A stretch of DNA of 64,000 nt, from the NCBI GenBank assembly GCA_964561455.1, contig CAZLPS010000008.1, positions 1 to 64,000 of the forward strand, given 5' to 3'. A program made the position numbers and the translations under genes. Every line of letters begins with the position of its first letter. Positions within the stretch are counted from its first letter, which is position 1. The DNA is from JABDGR01 sp964561455 (GTDB lineage: Bacteria; Verrucomicrobiota; Verrucomicrobiia; Opitutales; JABDGR01). Under the pieces are notes generated by a model. That model did not search any database. It was not told the origin of the DNA and worked only from the letters and a program-made list of their open reading frames with translations. Shown here piece after piece: positions 12,201 through 27,200 of the stretch.

Positions 12201-15200
12201 AGCCATTGGCTGCGGAAGTGGCGCCGAGCGCGAATGAAGACCCGGGAAAGATCGTTGTCGAATCGCCAAAGTTAAACGTGGCATTCGGACTGCCAGGACC
12301 GCCGGTGACAACCGGCAACGAGCCGTTAGCCAGCAAACCGGTGCTGCCTCCCGCGGGGGTGACGGAACTGTTGGCGTAACCAGTTGCTGCCGTGAGACGG
12401 TAGGCATATTGTTGCGGGAAAAGCGCATTGAGCACGAAGGTGCCGTTGAATCCGACATTAGTGCCGTTCGTGGAGATCGTAGTGCCGACATTTCCGACAA
12501 AAACGAGTTCCAACGTAACATTGCTAGCCGAACTCACAATGCTGCCGTTAACAATATTGTTGTCGCCACCGGCAGATGCGGAATTCGTCTCCTTGGACGT
12601 GACCAAGAAACTGGTGTTGTTATTACTCGTCGGGCTGGGATCAATAATGAGATTACTGCGGAAAGCGACCCCACCCACCTGAATGGCTTGAATCCACAAG
12701 GTCGCCCCATTGCCTTGCAAGTGAACGTTGAGGCCAGTGCCTGCACCAAAAGCATTCCCGGTAATATTGCCGTTCGCCAGGACGCCCTGTTGCACATAAA
12801 TGTTGCCAGTAAAGGTCGAATTAGTGGAATAGCTCAACAAGGTGCCTGGGCCGGTCTTGATGATATTGCCCGACCCGGCAAAAGCCGCTGCGGTATTGGC
12901 CAGCGTCACGCCCCCATCCACATCTTGGCCAAAATTTAGACTGGTGTTGCCCGAGAAAATGGTCACGTTGCCGCCAAGGACGTTGATTGTTTGGTTGGCG
13001 CCCAAGGCGAAATTACCTGTTCCAAAACTCAGCGTGCTACCGTCTACCAAGTTGATGTAGTTTCGGGCGGAGCTGGGATTCGGCCCGAGATTGTAGGAAT
13101 TGTTCGGTACCAACAGCGTCGCGCCAGGACCCACAAAATAGTTGCCGGTGAAGACGGCACCGCTAGGCGACGCGCTGCTGCCCGCGAGATTCAGGGTGCC
13201 ATTTCCCGAAACTGCCAGATTGCCTGAGCCGAACAAGCCTCCCGTGCCGAAATCTAACGTCGCCGTGGCCGGAACGGTGCTGTTGCCGCCGGTGAGATTG
13301 GCGGCCCAGACAGGCCCAGCAAGGGTGTTGGGATCACTGGTTGCACCGCCCAGATTTGCCGATAACACGGAGTTTGCAGTGGCGTTAGAGTTGATAAGAT
13401 TTACGATATCGGAAAGCTTGGTCGTGACGGACCCGGTGGCGTTGGTGGCCAGATTAACCACAACCGTAGTGGCCCCTGGCAGAGTTCCGGCAACGGCGGG
13501 CAGAGACGCGCTCCCCACCGTCGTAACTACACTTGATATAGCATTGTTCGCTTTTGGGTCAATCAATTCGACAATTATATAATTAGCTCCTGATGTTGAA
13601 TTCGGTGGCAAAGCCGCTCCCGGCAACTTCGCGGTAAACACGAGGTTACTCGTGATCGAGCCGACGGTCAGCGTGTTCTTGACCACATTAAGGTCGAAGT
13701 CCAGATTGCCAGCGTTGATGGGATTGTTGATGTTGTTGATGGCCAAATTGCCCGAGCCGGCAAAATTGATGTAGGTATTGCCGAACGTGATGGGAATCGA
13801 ATTCAAAGTCGTGTTCCCCGGGGCGGCATCAAGACTGCCCGCATTAATGAGCAGAGAGCCGGTGCCCAGGGCGTTGCCGCTGCCAATGCCCAGCGTGCCG
13901 CCGTTGAGAATCGTGCCGCCAGTATAATTGCTGTTGCCGCTCAAGGTCTGCTGGCCGGGGCCATTGACTACCACTTTGCCGGGACCAGTCAAGGCACCGG
14001 AGTATACGTTGCTGATGCTCGCCGGCGGCGTGAAGGTCAACGTCACAGGGCTCGGGGTGGGAGCGTTATTGGCAAGGTTCACCGAGCCGGCACCCACCAA
14101 CCCACCAACACTCACGTTGAGAATACTGCTGTCAAAAAGGAAATTGCCACCCTGGCCAGAGACCGCCAGCGTCGCATTTACTGCCGCCAGCGAAGTGTTT
14201 CCGCCGCCCGGCGCGCTGAGGATGATGTTGCCGCCGGCCGCATAGACGGTACCGCTCAGGGTATTATTGCCGGTAAGCGTCAAGTTGCTGTTGCCGGATT
14301 TCGTCAGATTGCTCGGGGAGACATTGTCCACCACGTTCGCACTCAACACGAGCGGGGAATAAGCAATGATGTTCAATTCACCACCGGGATTGGCCGCCAT
14401 CAAATTACCGCTGCCTTGGATCGTGGTGGGCGATCCGCCCGAGCCGGCCACGTTGGCACTCACCAGCAAGCCGCTGAGTCCAAGATTGCCGTTTAAGTTA
14501 AAGGTCGCGCCAGATCCGGTGTTCGGTTGATTGAAGCGCAGGGAATTGAGCACGAAGTTACCGCCCACCGTAATCGCGGTCGCGGTGGCCGGAATGTCCG
14601 TGTTGGCTCCCGTGAGACCCAGATTGCCGGCCAACACCGCGGTGCTTTGGGCGGTGCCGTTGCCGAAATAGCCATCACCAAAGTAGGTCGCCAGGGTGCT
14701 GTACGGCACAATGTTGCCGCCGGTGCCAATCGCAGCGAAGTCGGTTACCGTGCTGCCGTTGACCGGATAAGTCACGACCGCAAATTGCGCCGCAGAGTTC
14801 GGGTCAGTCAGTTGCTGATTAAGGGTTCCCGAGGAGGTCTTGACCACGTCGTTGGCAGTAAACGAGCTGGTCAGAGTCGCCGGTACGCCAGTCGCACCAT
14901 TGGCCAGAGACTGCACTGCGGCTGCGGCCACATTGCCCGAGCCCAAGCTGCTCACGCTGACCAACGCACCAGCGGCGGTGCCATTGGTCACCGAGGCATT
15001 GCCAAACATCGCGGCCACATTCGCCGCCGTATCGCCGCCCGCCTTCAAAGTAACCGTAATGGCGTTGCCGGTGACGCCCAAGGTCGTGGCCCCACCCGCG
15101 CCCTGCACATAAGTGACGTTGATGCTGTTGCCAGCCGTGCCGGTGGCTTGTGCTGTGTAAACCAAATTGTCCACAATGTTTGGCGCCACGATGTTGACGG

Positions 15201-18200
15201 TGCCGCCGGGGCTGCGGGTAATGGTGCCCAAATTCAACGTGAGGACGCCCGTGCCGTTGGTGAGGGTGACGTTCGAACCGCCGGTAATCGGGTTGGTCGT
15301 CACCACCTGGGTATTGGTGGTGTTGCCGATGACCGCAAAGGTGGAACCGCCGCCGAGGGACAGCGTCGAAGCGGTGCCCAAAATATTGCCCGAGGCCGCC
15401 GTGGGTTGGGTGAAGTCCAACACCAGGGAACCGCCATTGACACTCGTGGTGCCGTTATAAGTGGTGACGCCGCCATAAACCAGCGTGCCATTGCCAATCT
15501 TGGTGACGCCCGTTCCCGGCCCATTAATGGTGCCGTCAATGGTCAACGTTTTGCCCACCACGTTGATGACCGGATTATTAATGAGGGTCGCGACACCGGT
15601 ACCCAGATTCAGGCTCGTCGTCGAACCCAGATAGGTTGCCGTGCCGTTGAAGATCAAAGCCGGATTATTGGCGAGGGTGGCATTGGCGCCCAAATTGGTG
15701 GTCAAGGACGCCGACGTATTGCTGGTGCCATTTCCACCGGAAAGGAACAACGGCGCCGTCGTATTTGAAACAAATCCACCGCCATTGCCGGCATTGCCGG
15801 TGGCGGTCACCAGGTTACCCGCCGCGCTGCCGTTGGTAACGCTGCCATTACCAATGGCGTTCAGAATATCCGCAGCCTTGGTAATCACGCTGCCGTTGGC
15901 GTTGGTGGCCAGATTCACCGTGATGGTATTGCCGGTGACATTAAAACTCAGCGCCTGGTTCGCTCCCCCATTGACATATTGAATGCTAATGGTGTTGCCG
16001 TTGGCCGCGTTGGCCCCGGTGAGGCTGGCGTTGCTGGAATTGGCGGCGTAGATGATGCTGCTGTTGGCGCCAATCGTATTGTCGAAGTTGCCGCCCACAA
16101 AGGTCAGCGCGCTCGTACCCAGAGCCCGGCTGTTGCCCAGGAACAAGTTGCCGGAAGTCAAGGTCAGGCCGCCGCTAAAGTCGCTCGAGCCATTTAGAGT
16201 CAGGGTGCCGGTGCCATTGGCGTTCAGACTGCCCGCGCCGGTAACGCTGCCTTCAATGGTCAGCAATTGGCCGTTGGTATTGAGGTTTCCAGTTACTCCT
16301 GAATTTACGGTGACCAGATGCTTCGCGCCAATGTCCAGAGTGTTCCCAGCTGTCAGGGTCGAACTGCCGGTGAATTTGACGCCGGTCGTGTTCGCGCCCA
16401 ACGCGCCATCCGTGGCGCCCGAGCTGACGTTCACAATTAAATTGCCTGCATTCAGCACCGTCGAACCGGTATAGTTGTTGGCGCCATTGGTCAAAATCAA
16501 CGTGCCCAGGCCGCCCTTGACCAAGTCGCCGTTGGAACCCGCATCCGTGATGTTACCGCCAATCGTGAACGTGAGGCCGGAGTTGACGTTAACCGTGCCA
16601 TTGCCAGGTCCGGTCGTGGTATTGCCTACCTGAATAATTCGGTTCGGATTCAAGGTCAGGCTGGTGGTGGGATTAAGTTGGCCACCCGCGATGACAATGT
16701 TGCCGCCAGCCCCGGGAGTGGCAGGAGCCACACCCAATTGATTGTCTGCCGAGAAGGCCAGGTTGCCCTGATTGATTTGCCACAGGCCCGTAAAGCCAGT
16801 GGTCGCATTGGAGTTATCCACCGCCAATGCCAAAGTGCCACTGCCGGTCTTGATGATGCTGCTGGTGGCCAGGTTATTGTTGGTGCCCGTGATCACGCCT
16901 CCCAGCGTGAGGGTGTTATTGACGATGTTAAATGTGGCGCTCCCCGCCGCCCCAGCCAAAATTTCCGGCCCCGTGCCCAAATTCAAGCTGGCCGAGCCGG
17001 GCAAGCTGCTGTTCCCGTATTGCAACCCCGCCTGAATGGTCACATTGATTGCGTTGAGCGTGATGTTGGACCCACTGATGTTGTCCAAATCGCCGCCGTT
17101 AAGTATCAAGTTGCCGGTGCCGGAAAGCGATCCGGCGCCGAACGCCGCCGGGCTCACGATTTCCAAGTTGCCCGATGTCAGCTTGAGGCTGCCGCTGAAG
17201 GTGCTTTGCCCTAAGAGCTGCTGGCTCCCGCCCGGGCCGTTCATCTCTAGGGTGCCGTTAACCGTAAGGTTGCCGCTGTAAGTGGTAGTCGTGTTCGCCT
17301 TCGGCGCCAATGTAATTGTAGCGGTGCCACCGAGGGCCGCATTGGCGTTGCCACTGAACCCGCCAACTACGCTTGTGGGGGCGGAAGCGATCAAATTGCC
17401 GCCTTCAAACACGATGAGGCTGTTCTGGAAATTCCGATTGGTGGTGTCCGCACCGCCCCCGGTAAAGTTCCCCAGCACGATGTTGCCGTTGACCAAATAA
17501 GTATTGCCCGTGAAACCTGCCGGACCATTTATATCCAGGCCGCCCGGGCCCGTCTTGATCAAATTGGTCGAAAGGCCGCCAACGTCGGCAATTTGCACCG
17601 CATTAAGAATCAAATTGCCCGACGAGATGGTGATATTCGCTGGATCCGTAGGGTGGTTGGTCACGATTAAGATATCTCCACCAGCCACAACCGGGGCAAT
17701 TGTGCCATTGTTAATCGCGTTGGTTTGATTGACGGCCGCGGAAACGAGAATACCTCCCACTTGCAGGGTGCGGAAAGCCTCCTCAACGTCTTCGTTTTGG
17801 TTGCTAAGCGGCCTGAGGAACGACAGCGCAGCAAACTTGTAATCATTGTTAAATGTAACCGGACTCGTTGCCGTAATTTGCACGCTCGAATTCGTGAAAT
17901 TGGCGACAGTATCCAGCGGAGTGAAGCCGCCGGAGCCGCCGACTTGGTCGACGATGTTAATATAACCCACCGTCGTATTGGCCATCGCGATAATCGGCGC
18001 GGCTGTGGTCGAACTGCTTCCATAGGCGCCCCAGTCCGAGCCCGTCGCGGTTGGAACCACGATGAAGGGAGTGTGATTGCCGTCCGTAATCACCGTCTGA
18101 TTTTGCGAAGCGCTCGAAGCGGCCGTGAAATTGAACGTGCCGTTGCCCACCGTGCTGAGATTCAATTGGCCGCCCAGCGTGCGCGTCAAGTGTCCGAGAT

Positions 18201-21200
18201 TGAGGGTGATCGCCGGGCCGCCGGCAGACGGGGCGCCACTGAGGGTGATATTGGACACACCCGTTCCGCCATTGACGGTGGTGCCGTTGAAGGTCTGGCT
18301 GTTCGGCAGGGCCGCCGGAATTCCCTGAATCAGCAGGCCGCCGGGGCCATTGAGCACCAGGGCCGAGGCCGAATTAATCATGTTCGTGGACGGCGCGCCC
18401 GGGGCCGAGAAATCCAATTCCAGCGTGCCGCCACTAACCGTGGTGTTGCCCGAGTAGATGCCGTTGCCGAACAACCGCAGCAAACCTGAACCCGCCACCG
18501 TCAGGCCGCCCTGCCCAATAATGTTTCCGCCAAAATTCAGAGTGTTGGCCTGCGTGTCAATCGTGCCCGACTTGCCGGTGCCGATGTTAATGGTGCGGTT
18601 CTGCGTGAGGGTGAAGCTGGAGCCGATTTGCAGCGTGGCATTGTTGCTGAACACAATCGAGGAGGTGAAATTCGCGCCCAAGGCACTGTCGGACGAGACA
18701 TTGAGCGTGCCGCCGGCAAGGGTGGTATTGCCCGTGTAGGAATTGAGGTTGGCAATCGGGAAGGTCAGAGTGCCGCTGCCCTGCTTGGTCAAGCCGCCGT
18801 CCGCCGTGTTACCCATCGTCACATCGTGGGTCAGATTCTGGGCAAACGTGACATTAAAGCCGTTCGTGTTGAAATTCAATCCATTGAGCTGATCCACCAC
18901 TCTGCTGAAACCGGTGATGAAGTTCGTGCTGTTGCCGCCCGCCTGCAAAATGCCACCGTTGAAATTGATCACCGCCGCGCCGCCGATCTGGCCGACATTG
19001 CCCGCCGCCAGCGACAAGGCCTGCAGCACGCCGCCACTGAGGTTGTAGGTGGCATTGGCCGAGCCGGTGACATAGCTGTTCTGGCCACCGAGCCGCAAGC
19101 TGCCGCCGGCGGAACTCAATCCCGTGAGCGTCACCGTACCACCGGTCTGGTTGACCACGGCGGTGACATTGTCGGAGGCATCGTCCACACTGCTACCCTT
19201 GCCGACCCACAAATCGTTCGCCGTCAAATTGGCGGTGCCGGAAATGTTCAAGGTGATGCTGGCACTGCCCAGGCTGGTGCCCAAATTACCCAGGGACAAT
19301 TCGGTATTGCTGCTGTTCAAGACTCCATTGCCGGAGAGCGTCAGGGTGATGACATCGCCGACCGTGGTGCCGATGTTATTGAAGCCCACCCCCCCCTGGC
19401 TGCCGATGCTCAAATTGGCGCCGTTGCCAATAGTGTCGTTTTGCGTGCCCGCCCCAACCGCAAAGTGCGCGCCGGCAATATTGGAACTCAAATTCGCGAC
19501 GGCCGTGCCGTTGCCACCAAAAGCCAGGTTTCCGGATCCGTTGACGAGCAGCGTCTGGCCCGTCGTGCCGGACTGCGCCATGGCATCGTTGATGGTGATG
19601 CTGGAACCGAAGGTGCTGGTCAGCGTGGCGTTGGCGCCGCTGGTGCTGTTGCCGCCCGCGAGGTTGGTGGCGGTCAGAGCCCCGAGGAAACCGGTTCCCG
19701 TGCTGTTCGCGGCGAGGGCCACCGTGACGAGATTGCCGGCCGCAGTGCCATTGGTCACTGAGCTGTTGCCAATCAAGCCCAGAATGTCCGACGCCTTGGA
19801 AATGACATTGCCGGCGGCGTTGGTGGCCAGATTCACCGTGATGGCGTTGCCGCTGACCGTCAAATTCGCCGTCGGGTTGTTTGCGCCCGGGTTTACATAG
19901 GAAATGCTCACGTTGTTCCCCGCCGTGCCGTTGGCCCCGGTCAAGTTCGCATTATTCGGATTCACGGCGTAAACCAAGCTGTTGCTCGAGAGGTTGAGGG
20001 TCGTATTGGAATTCAAGGTGATCGTGCTCGGGGCAGCCGCCGACCCAAACGTGAAGCTGTTCACCGGATTCAGAATGCCGGACCAAGTCTGATTGTTGTT
20101 AATATTCAGCGAACCGCCAAAGCTGTTCTGAACTGAGGCATTATTGATAATCAACGACCCCGAGGAGGACAGAGCGCCCGCACTGGCGAGGCTCAAGGTG
20201 CCGAAATTAACCGTGGTGTTGCCAAAGTAGGTATTGGTGCCATTCAGGGTGAGGGTGCCGCTGCCCACTTTGATGAGCCCGCCATTGCCCGTGAGCGCCC
20301 CGCTATATGTTGAATTAAAATTATTGGTGCCCACCGTCAACTGCACCGGGGTGTTGCTGCCCGGAGTGTTGTCCAGACCCAGCGCCTTCGTGCCGGTCAG
20401 ACCGCCAAAGGTCACCGCCGTGAGATTGCCGAAGCTCAAATTGCCATTGCCAGCGTTGTAGTTAAACGTGCTGTTTTGCAGCGCGCTGGCGGTGCCGAGG
20501 AGGAGTGTGCCGGCCGTGATGGTGGTGTTGCCCGTGAACGTATTCAGGCCGGTGAGCGTCAGCGTGTTCGGCGCGCCTTGGATCAAGTTGCCGGAACCGG
20601 AAATCACGCCCACATAGGTCGTGCTGCCGGCTTGGGCGAACAAGATTGTTCCGTTATCCGCCACATTGCTAAAGATTGGCAGCGTCCCGTTCATGGTGCC
20701 GCTCAACGTGCCATTGGCCGTGGTGTTGCCATTGCCCAATTGCAGCGTGCCGCCGTTGATGGCGCTGCCGCCCGTGTAATTCTCCGCCGCCGTCAAGATC
20801 AAGGTGCCGGTGCCTCCCTTGACCAGGGTGCCAATGCCATTCATGGTGCTGGCCAACGTCACGGTTGTCTGCGTGCCGGTGTCAACGGTGTCGAGGCCCG
20901 CCCCCAGGGTGAGCCGGGGCGAAATGTCGCCGGCGGCCGCGGCATATTGCACACCGCCGCCCTGAAGGGTGATCAGGCCGGAGTTGCCGCCGCTCACGCT
21001 GCCAAAATTGGCGAGCGCGGTGAAATTAATCAACCCACCCGTAATCAAGGTGCCGCCGGAGTAGGTATCGGCAGCGCTAATGATCAACGTGCCCAAACCG
21101 GCCTTGACCAATTCGCCTGAACCGGCGAGGGCCGAACCGAACGTCACGGTGTTGATATTTGTGTCAATGGTGTCATTGCCCGAGCTCAAACCAGCCGTTA

Positions 21201-24200
21201 CATTGAGAATGCCGGAAATGTCCGCCGTCGTGCCGACGGCGTATTGCGCGCCGCCACCTGCCAGAACCAAGCTGCCGGTGCCAAATTGCGACAGCGCGTT
21301 AAAGTTGATCAAACCGCCGGTAATATTGGTGCCGCCCGCATAGGAGTCTGCCGTTCCCAGCAAGAACAGCGTGCCCGTGCCCGCCTTGATCAAGCTGCCA
21401 TTTCCGGTCAGATTGCCCGAGTAGCTGGTCGAGCCATTATTGAATCCGACCGTCAGCGCCACCGGGGTATTGCTGCCCGGAGTGTTGTCGAGGCCAAGGT
21501 CCTTGTTACCGGTCAATCCACCCAAGGTGGCCGCCGAGAGGGTGCCGAAGCTCAAGGCGCCGTCACCCGTGTTATAGGTAAACGTGCTATTTTGCAGGGC
21601 CAAGGGGACGCCCAACGTCAAGGTACCCGCGGCAATATTGGTCGTGCCATTGAAGGTGTTGCTGGCCGACAGGGTCAAATTAGTGAGAGTCTGACTGTTG
21701 CTGCCGCCCGCGAGCGTGGTGGTGGTGCCCACCGCCGTCACGAGGTTTGCCCCGGAGCTGCCCGGAGCCAATGCGGGATTAATAAGGGTGGTGGCGGCCG
21801 GCGTATTTTGCAACAAGGCGAGGATGGCCGCCGCCGTGGTGGTGACCGGGGTATCAATGCCACCGGTGAGATTGGTGGACAGCGCGGCGACCGGGCTGGT
21901 GCCATTGGCCACCGCCGTAATCAAGGCATTGATGGTGCCATTGCCCGTGAGAGCGGATACGACATTCGCCGGGGTGGCGTTGATGACTCCCGCCGAGGGT
22001 CCAGCGAGATTCACGGTAATCAAATTGCCACTGATTGTCGCCGTGGTGCTGGGCACATTGCCGGCTGGCGCGACATAAGCTACAGTCAGGCTGTTATTGG
22101 CCGCACCCAAAGTCTTGGCCGTCAGGGTGACACCGTTGGTCCCATTCGTGCCCGTCAGCAGGGACGCCGCCTTGGCGGTCGGATTGATTCCGCCCGTCAA
22201 GTTGGTCAGGCCGGGGGCGAGGGATGCGGCGAGGATGCCGGTGCCGTCACTGCCGGCAGTGATCGAGTTACCCGCGAAATTGGCGACACTCACCAGGGCG
22301 GTAACGCCCGCGGTTCCGGCGAGCAGCGATTGAATGGATGAAGCCGTGGCATTGACAACGCCGGTGCCATTGGTGCCCAAAGTAACAGTGACGGTGTTGG
22401 ACGCAACTGCCACGGAACTCGGAATATTATTGCCGGAACCAGCCTGATACTTGATTTGGATGCCATTGCCCGCCGCGCCATTCGCGCCGTTAAATGTCGC
22501 ATTGGTGGCATTGGCCGTGAACAGCAGCGCCTGGTTGCCGGAGCCCACCACGAGGCTGGCCAATCCGTTGCTTGTACCGAGATTGACCGTGATGATGCTG
22601 CCGCTGACGCTCGCGCCCAAAACGGCCCCGATGGTCTCGGGATTCTTGTACACGATGTTGATGTTGTTGGACGCCGCGCCACCCGCCGCCGCCGTGAAGG
22701 TCAAATCATTATTGTTGCCGAACGAAGTCGAGTTGGCGGCCTTGCCGAGATTAACGCCGTTTTGCGTCAAACTGCCGGTGCCGGTGATGGTGTTGGTCAC
22801 CGCCGAATTAACCCCCTGGTTGAAGATCAGGATGGCGTTGTCCGTGATGTTGCCCAACACGCTGGCGACGCTGGAGGTGCCGTTGCCAATTTGCAGCGCG
22901 CCGCCGAGAATGTACGTGGAGGACAGGTTGGATACGCCGCTGTAGGCTTGGGCGCCAGCGAGCGTCAGGGTGCCACCACCGTTCTTCACCAGCACGCCGG
23001 TGCCCTTCAGCGGAGCGGATACCAGCGCCACGTTGTTCGCGTTCGTGTCAATGGTGTCCAGCGTGTTGGTGCCGCTAACGGTGAGGTTAAGCGAAATATC
23101 TTGATTGACCCCCGCGCCATATTGCACGCCGCCACCGTTCAAAACGATATTGGGCTGCTGGCCGAAATTGGTGGAGGCATTGGTCGAGAAGGTTGCGTAA
23201 TTGCCCGCGAAGGAGAATTGCACCTCGCCACCACTGATCGTCGTGGTGCCATTGAAGGAATTGTTGGCCGTCAGCGTCAGCAGCCCTGCACCCGTCTTCG
23301 TCAAATTGGCAATGTTGTTAATCGGGCTGCCGCTCAACGCCGCGGAGAAGGTGGTGCTCGCGCCATTGCCGCCCTCCGTCAAAGTCACCGCCTGGCCGGC
23401 CGTGGTCGCCAGTGCGAGCGCCGAGGTCAGATTCAGCGCACCCATGGTGACGGAGGTGATATTGGGCGCAAATTGCACAATACCGGCGGCGGGGATGTAA
23501 TTGAGGGTCGAGTTTTGCAGGGCCAGGGAGTTGGCCACGATCAGCGTGCCAGCCGTGATATTGGTGGTGCCGGCAAAGGTGTTTGCGCCGCTCAGAGTCA
23601 GTATGCCGGCGCTCACCCCGTTCGCCGTGGTCACGTTGGTTGCGGTCACCAAACCGACGCCGGCGCCGACCGGGGTCGTTGCCGTAATCAGGCTCGTATT
23701 GCCATTGATGGCCTGGGCAACTTGTGCCGCCGTGGAACTAATCGTGGCGTCCGTGCCACCCGTAAGCGCCGTGATGGGCCGGGCCGCGACCAGGCCGGAG
23801 CCATCGTTGGCAGGTACGTTGGCCACGGTGAACAAGGCGCCAGCGGCCGTGCCGTTGGTGAAGCTGGCATTGCCGATATTGGACGAGATGCTCGCCGCCG
23901 TGGACGTGATATTGCCGCCGCCGTCCGTGGCCAGATTGATGATCAGATTATTGCCCGTGACGTTGAAGCTGAGCGCGGAATTGGGCGAGCCGGGATTGAC
24001 AAACGTAACGTTGCTCAAATTGGCCCCCGGGGTGCCCGCGGCCAACTTCGTCGTGAAAATGAGGTTCGAGTTCGGCAGCGGGAAGGTGGTGGTGGTCGAA
24101 GCGTTCGCAGGTACGGTGGTCGCATTCGTGGCCAAACTTACCGTGATAATGTTGCCCGACGGCGTAACCGTGAGCAGCGAATTGGTGGTCTCCGGATTAA

Positions 24201-27200
24201 CCAGTTTGACGATAATGCCATTGCCCGTGGCGTTGAGCGAGGAAGTCGAAGTATAAGTGATGTTCCCGTTGGTTGCGCCGACGGAAGCCGCCGTGGCCGT
24301 CACGCCGTTGGCCCCCTGAATGGCGAGATTGCCCGGGCCGCCGATGGGCGACGCCAGCGTCAATTGATTGGCATTCAGATTGAAGATGGTGGAATTGCCC
24401 AGCTGGATCGCATTGGTGAGCAGCGCGGAAATGTCCACCGGGGCGTTCCATTGCAGGGTACCGCCATTGCTGACGATCTGGCCGGTGCCGAAGCTGTTGG
24501 CCTGGTTGAACGCCACGGTCGCGCCCGAGCTGGCTGTGCCAATCGTGGTACCGCCGGTATAGTTGTTGTTGGCGCCGCTCAACGTCACAGTGCCATTGAT
24601 GACGTTCAAACTGCCCGGCTTGGTAACGTTGCCGATTTGCACATTACCCGAGAGGTTCAACCCGCCGCTGCTGGTAATGTTGCCGATGAAGCTCAAATTG
24701 CCGCCCAAATTCAGCGTGCCGGAGTTCACCTTGAAGAAATCGGACCCGGCGTTCGGGCCGGTAAGGTTGCCGGTGTAGGTTGTCGTGACCGTATTGTTGC
24801 CCAGCGTCAGCGCGACAGCGCCCGCGGTCGAGGTCATCGCGATGTCCTGGTTGCCGGAGAATTCGCCAATGGTGACATTGGAAAGACTGCCGAAGCTCAC
24901 CGTGCCGTTGGCGGAAGTATTGCCGACGATCATGTTCAGCGTCGTATTGGCGAGGGCCGTATTGCTGGCCAGCACCAATTTCGCGCCCTGGGCCACGTAG
25001 GTGTTCCCACTCAGCGTGTTGGCGCCGGACAACGTCAGCGTGCGGGTGGCGGCATTATTTTGCAGTACAAACATGTTGCCGGACCCCGTGATGGTATTGG
25101 CCACCGTGACATCCGCCGCTTCGTTGAAGATCACATTGCCCGTGACGGCCAAGACCGACCCGGCGGCGATGCTGCCGAAACTGCCGTTGCCGATTTGCAA
25201 AGTGCCTTGGGACACCGTGGTGTTGCCTGTGTAGGTATTGGCGCCGGTGAGCGTCAGCGTGTTGGGCGCGGCGGCCAGACCGCCCGAGAGATTGGCCACC
25301 ACCGTGGGTGTAACCAAACCCGTACCGTCATTGCCGGGCGCCAGTGCCGTCGTGACCAATCCCGTAACGGTGCTGTTAGCCTGCAAGAGCGCCAGCACTT
25401 GCGCCGCCGTGGTCGAAAGCACCCCCGCATTGGTCCCATTGGTCAGCGCGGTGGGCGCCAACACCGTCACCACTCCCGCACCATTGCTGGTCAGCGGCAC
25501 TGAGGCCGTCAAGACGGCATTTGCCGTGGCGTTGCCGTTGATGGCCGCGGCCACCAGCGCGGCGGTGGCGGCGGCGGCGTTAATGCCAATATTCGCCCCA
25601 TTCGCGAGCGGCGCCGAAATGGGACTGACGAATCCGGTGCCGTTGCTGACGCCAGTGTTCGAGGCCAGCAACACCGAATTCACCACCGAATTTCCGTTAA
25701 GCAGGGTGATGATTGAAAGCGCGGTGGCATTGCTGACACTATTGGTGCCGGACAAATTAACGATAATATTGCTGGTGGTCGAGCTGGCCGAAATATTGGA
25801 AACCGCCAGCGTACCCGAGGAAATATAGGTGACGTTGACCAAGTTCGACGCCGTGCCCGGCGACTTCGCCGTCAGGGTAATGTTGCCGTTGGACGCACCG
25901 ACGGTGGCCAGCGACGCATTGGTCCCGGCCAGGGTCGGCAGCGAGACAATAATGTTCGTGGCCGTCGAAAGGCTCGAAATGGCGAGCGCGGAATTGATCA
26001 CGCCGGGATTGATGTAGCTCACGGTCACGCCGTTCGGCACTGTGCCGGAATTCTTGGCCATGAAGACCAAGTCAGCATTGGTCACACCCAGATTCGTGGT
26101 CAGATTCGCGTTGTGGCCCGTGCTATCCGTGGGCAAATTGACTGTGATGTTATTGGCATTCACCGCCACCCCGAGCGGCGAGTTTTGGATGCCGGGGTTG
26201 ACGTAGGTGATGTTAATCGTGTTGCCCACGACGCCCGCTGCCGTCGCCTTGAAGAGGAGGTTCGCGTTGGCGCCCAGCGTCGTGGTGTTCGCGGCCGACA
26301 CTGCCGGCGTCACGCCGTTTTGATTGATGCCGCCGGTGCCCAGCACCACGTTGCCATATACCATGTCCGCCGGTTCCGCAAAAGCCAGGGTGGACACCGT
26401 GCTGAGGGTCGCGTTCGCATTGGGGACGCTGTTGACCACCACATTCCCGACCACCATGCCGAAGCTCGTGGCGTTGCCCAATTGCAGGGTGCCGTTGTTC
26501 ACGGTGACATTGGAGCTGCTGAGCGACGTGGTAAAGGGGCTGGTGCCCGCCGCCAGCGTCGCGCCGCCCGCGAGGGTGAAGGTGCCGGACCCAGTCATGA
26601 CCAAAGCGGCGGGGCCGCTGGTGGAGGTGAGGAGTCCACTAAAGGTGCTGCTCACGTTGCCGTTGCCCACGGTCAGCGTCAGATTGGAAATATCGAGGTT
26701 CTTGTTGCCATTAATGCCACCGATCCCGGCGGAGGTGAGCGAACCAAAGCTGAGATTGCCAATGTTTCCACCGGTATTGTAACCGATGATGTTCGAGGTG
26801 AGCAGCGCCGTGGCATTGCCCAATACTAAATTACCCGGCGCCACCGTGGCCGCGGGCGACGTGCCGTTAAACAACACCGTCGTAATCGTGCCATTCACGC
26901 CATTCCCCGCCAAGGTCAGGCTGGAGCCCGTGGACACACCGCCGGCCAGGTTGGTGGCCGCGGTGGGCGTTACCACGCCCGACCCGTTACTCCCAGTCAC
27001 ATTGGCCGCCGTGATCAAGGCCGCGACGGCGGTGCCGTTGGTAAATGAAACGTTGCCGATATTGCTGGCGATGCTCAAGGCGGTCGAAGTGACCACGGCA
27101 TCTGCGCCACCGGTCAGGAACGTTGCCGAAGCCGGCACGACGACCCCGGCGCCAGGGCCCGTGGGCGTAACCAGGGCGCTGGCCGCGGTGCTGGCAATAA

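Noticed and set aside
22456..25503. 1015-codon plus-strand open frame opposite the giant gene
   Set aside because: It and many other long plus-strand frames (such as 8638-10584 and 3271-4629) are shadows: the biased Gly/Asn/Thr/Val codon usage of the giant gene leaves few stops on the other strand. Their translations have no signal peptide or recognisable domains.
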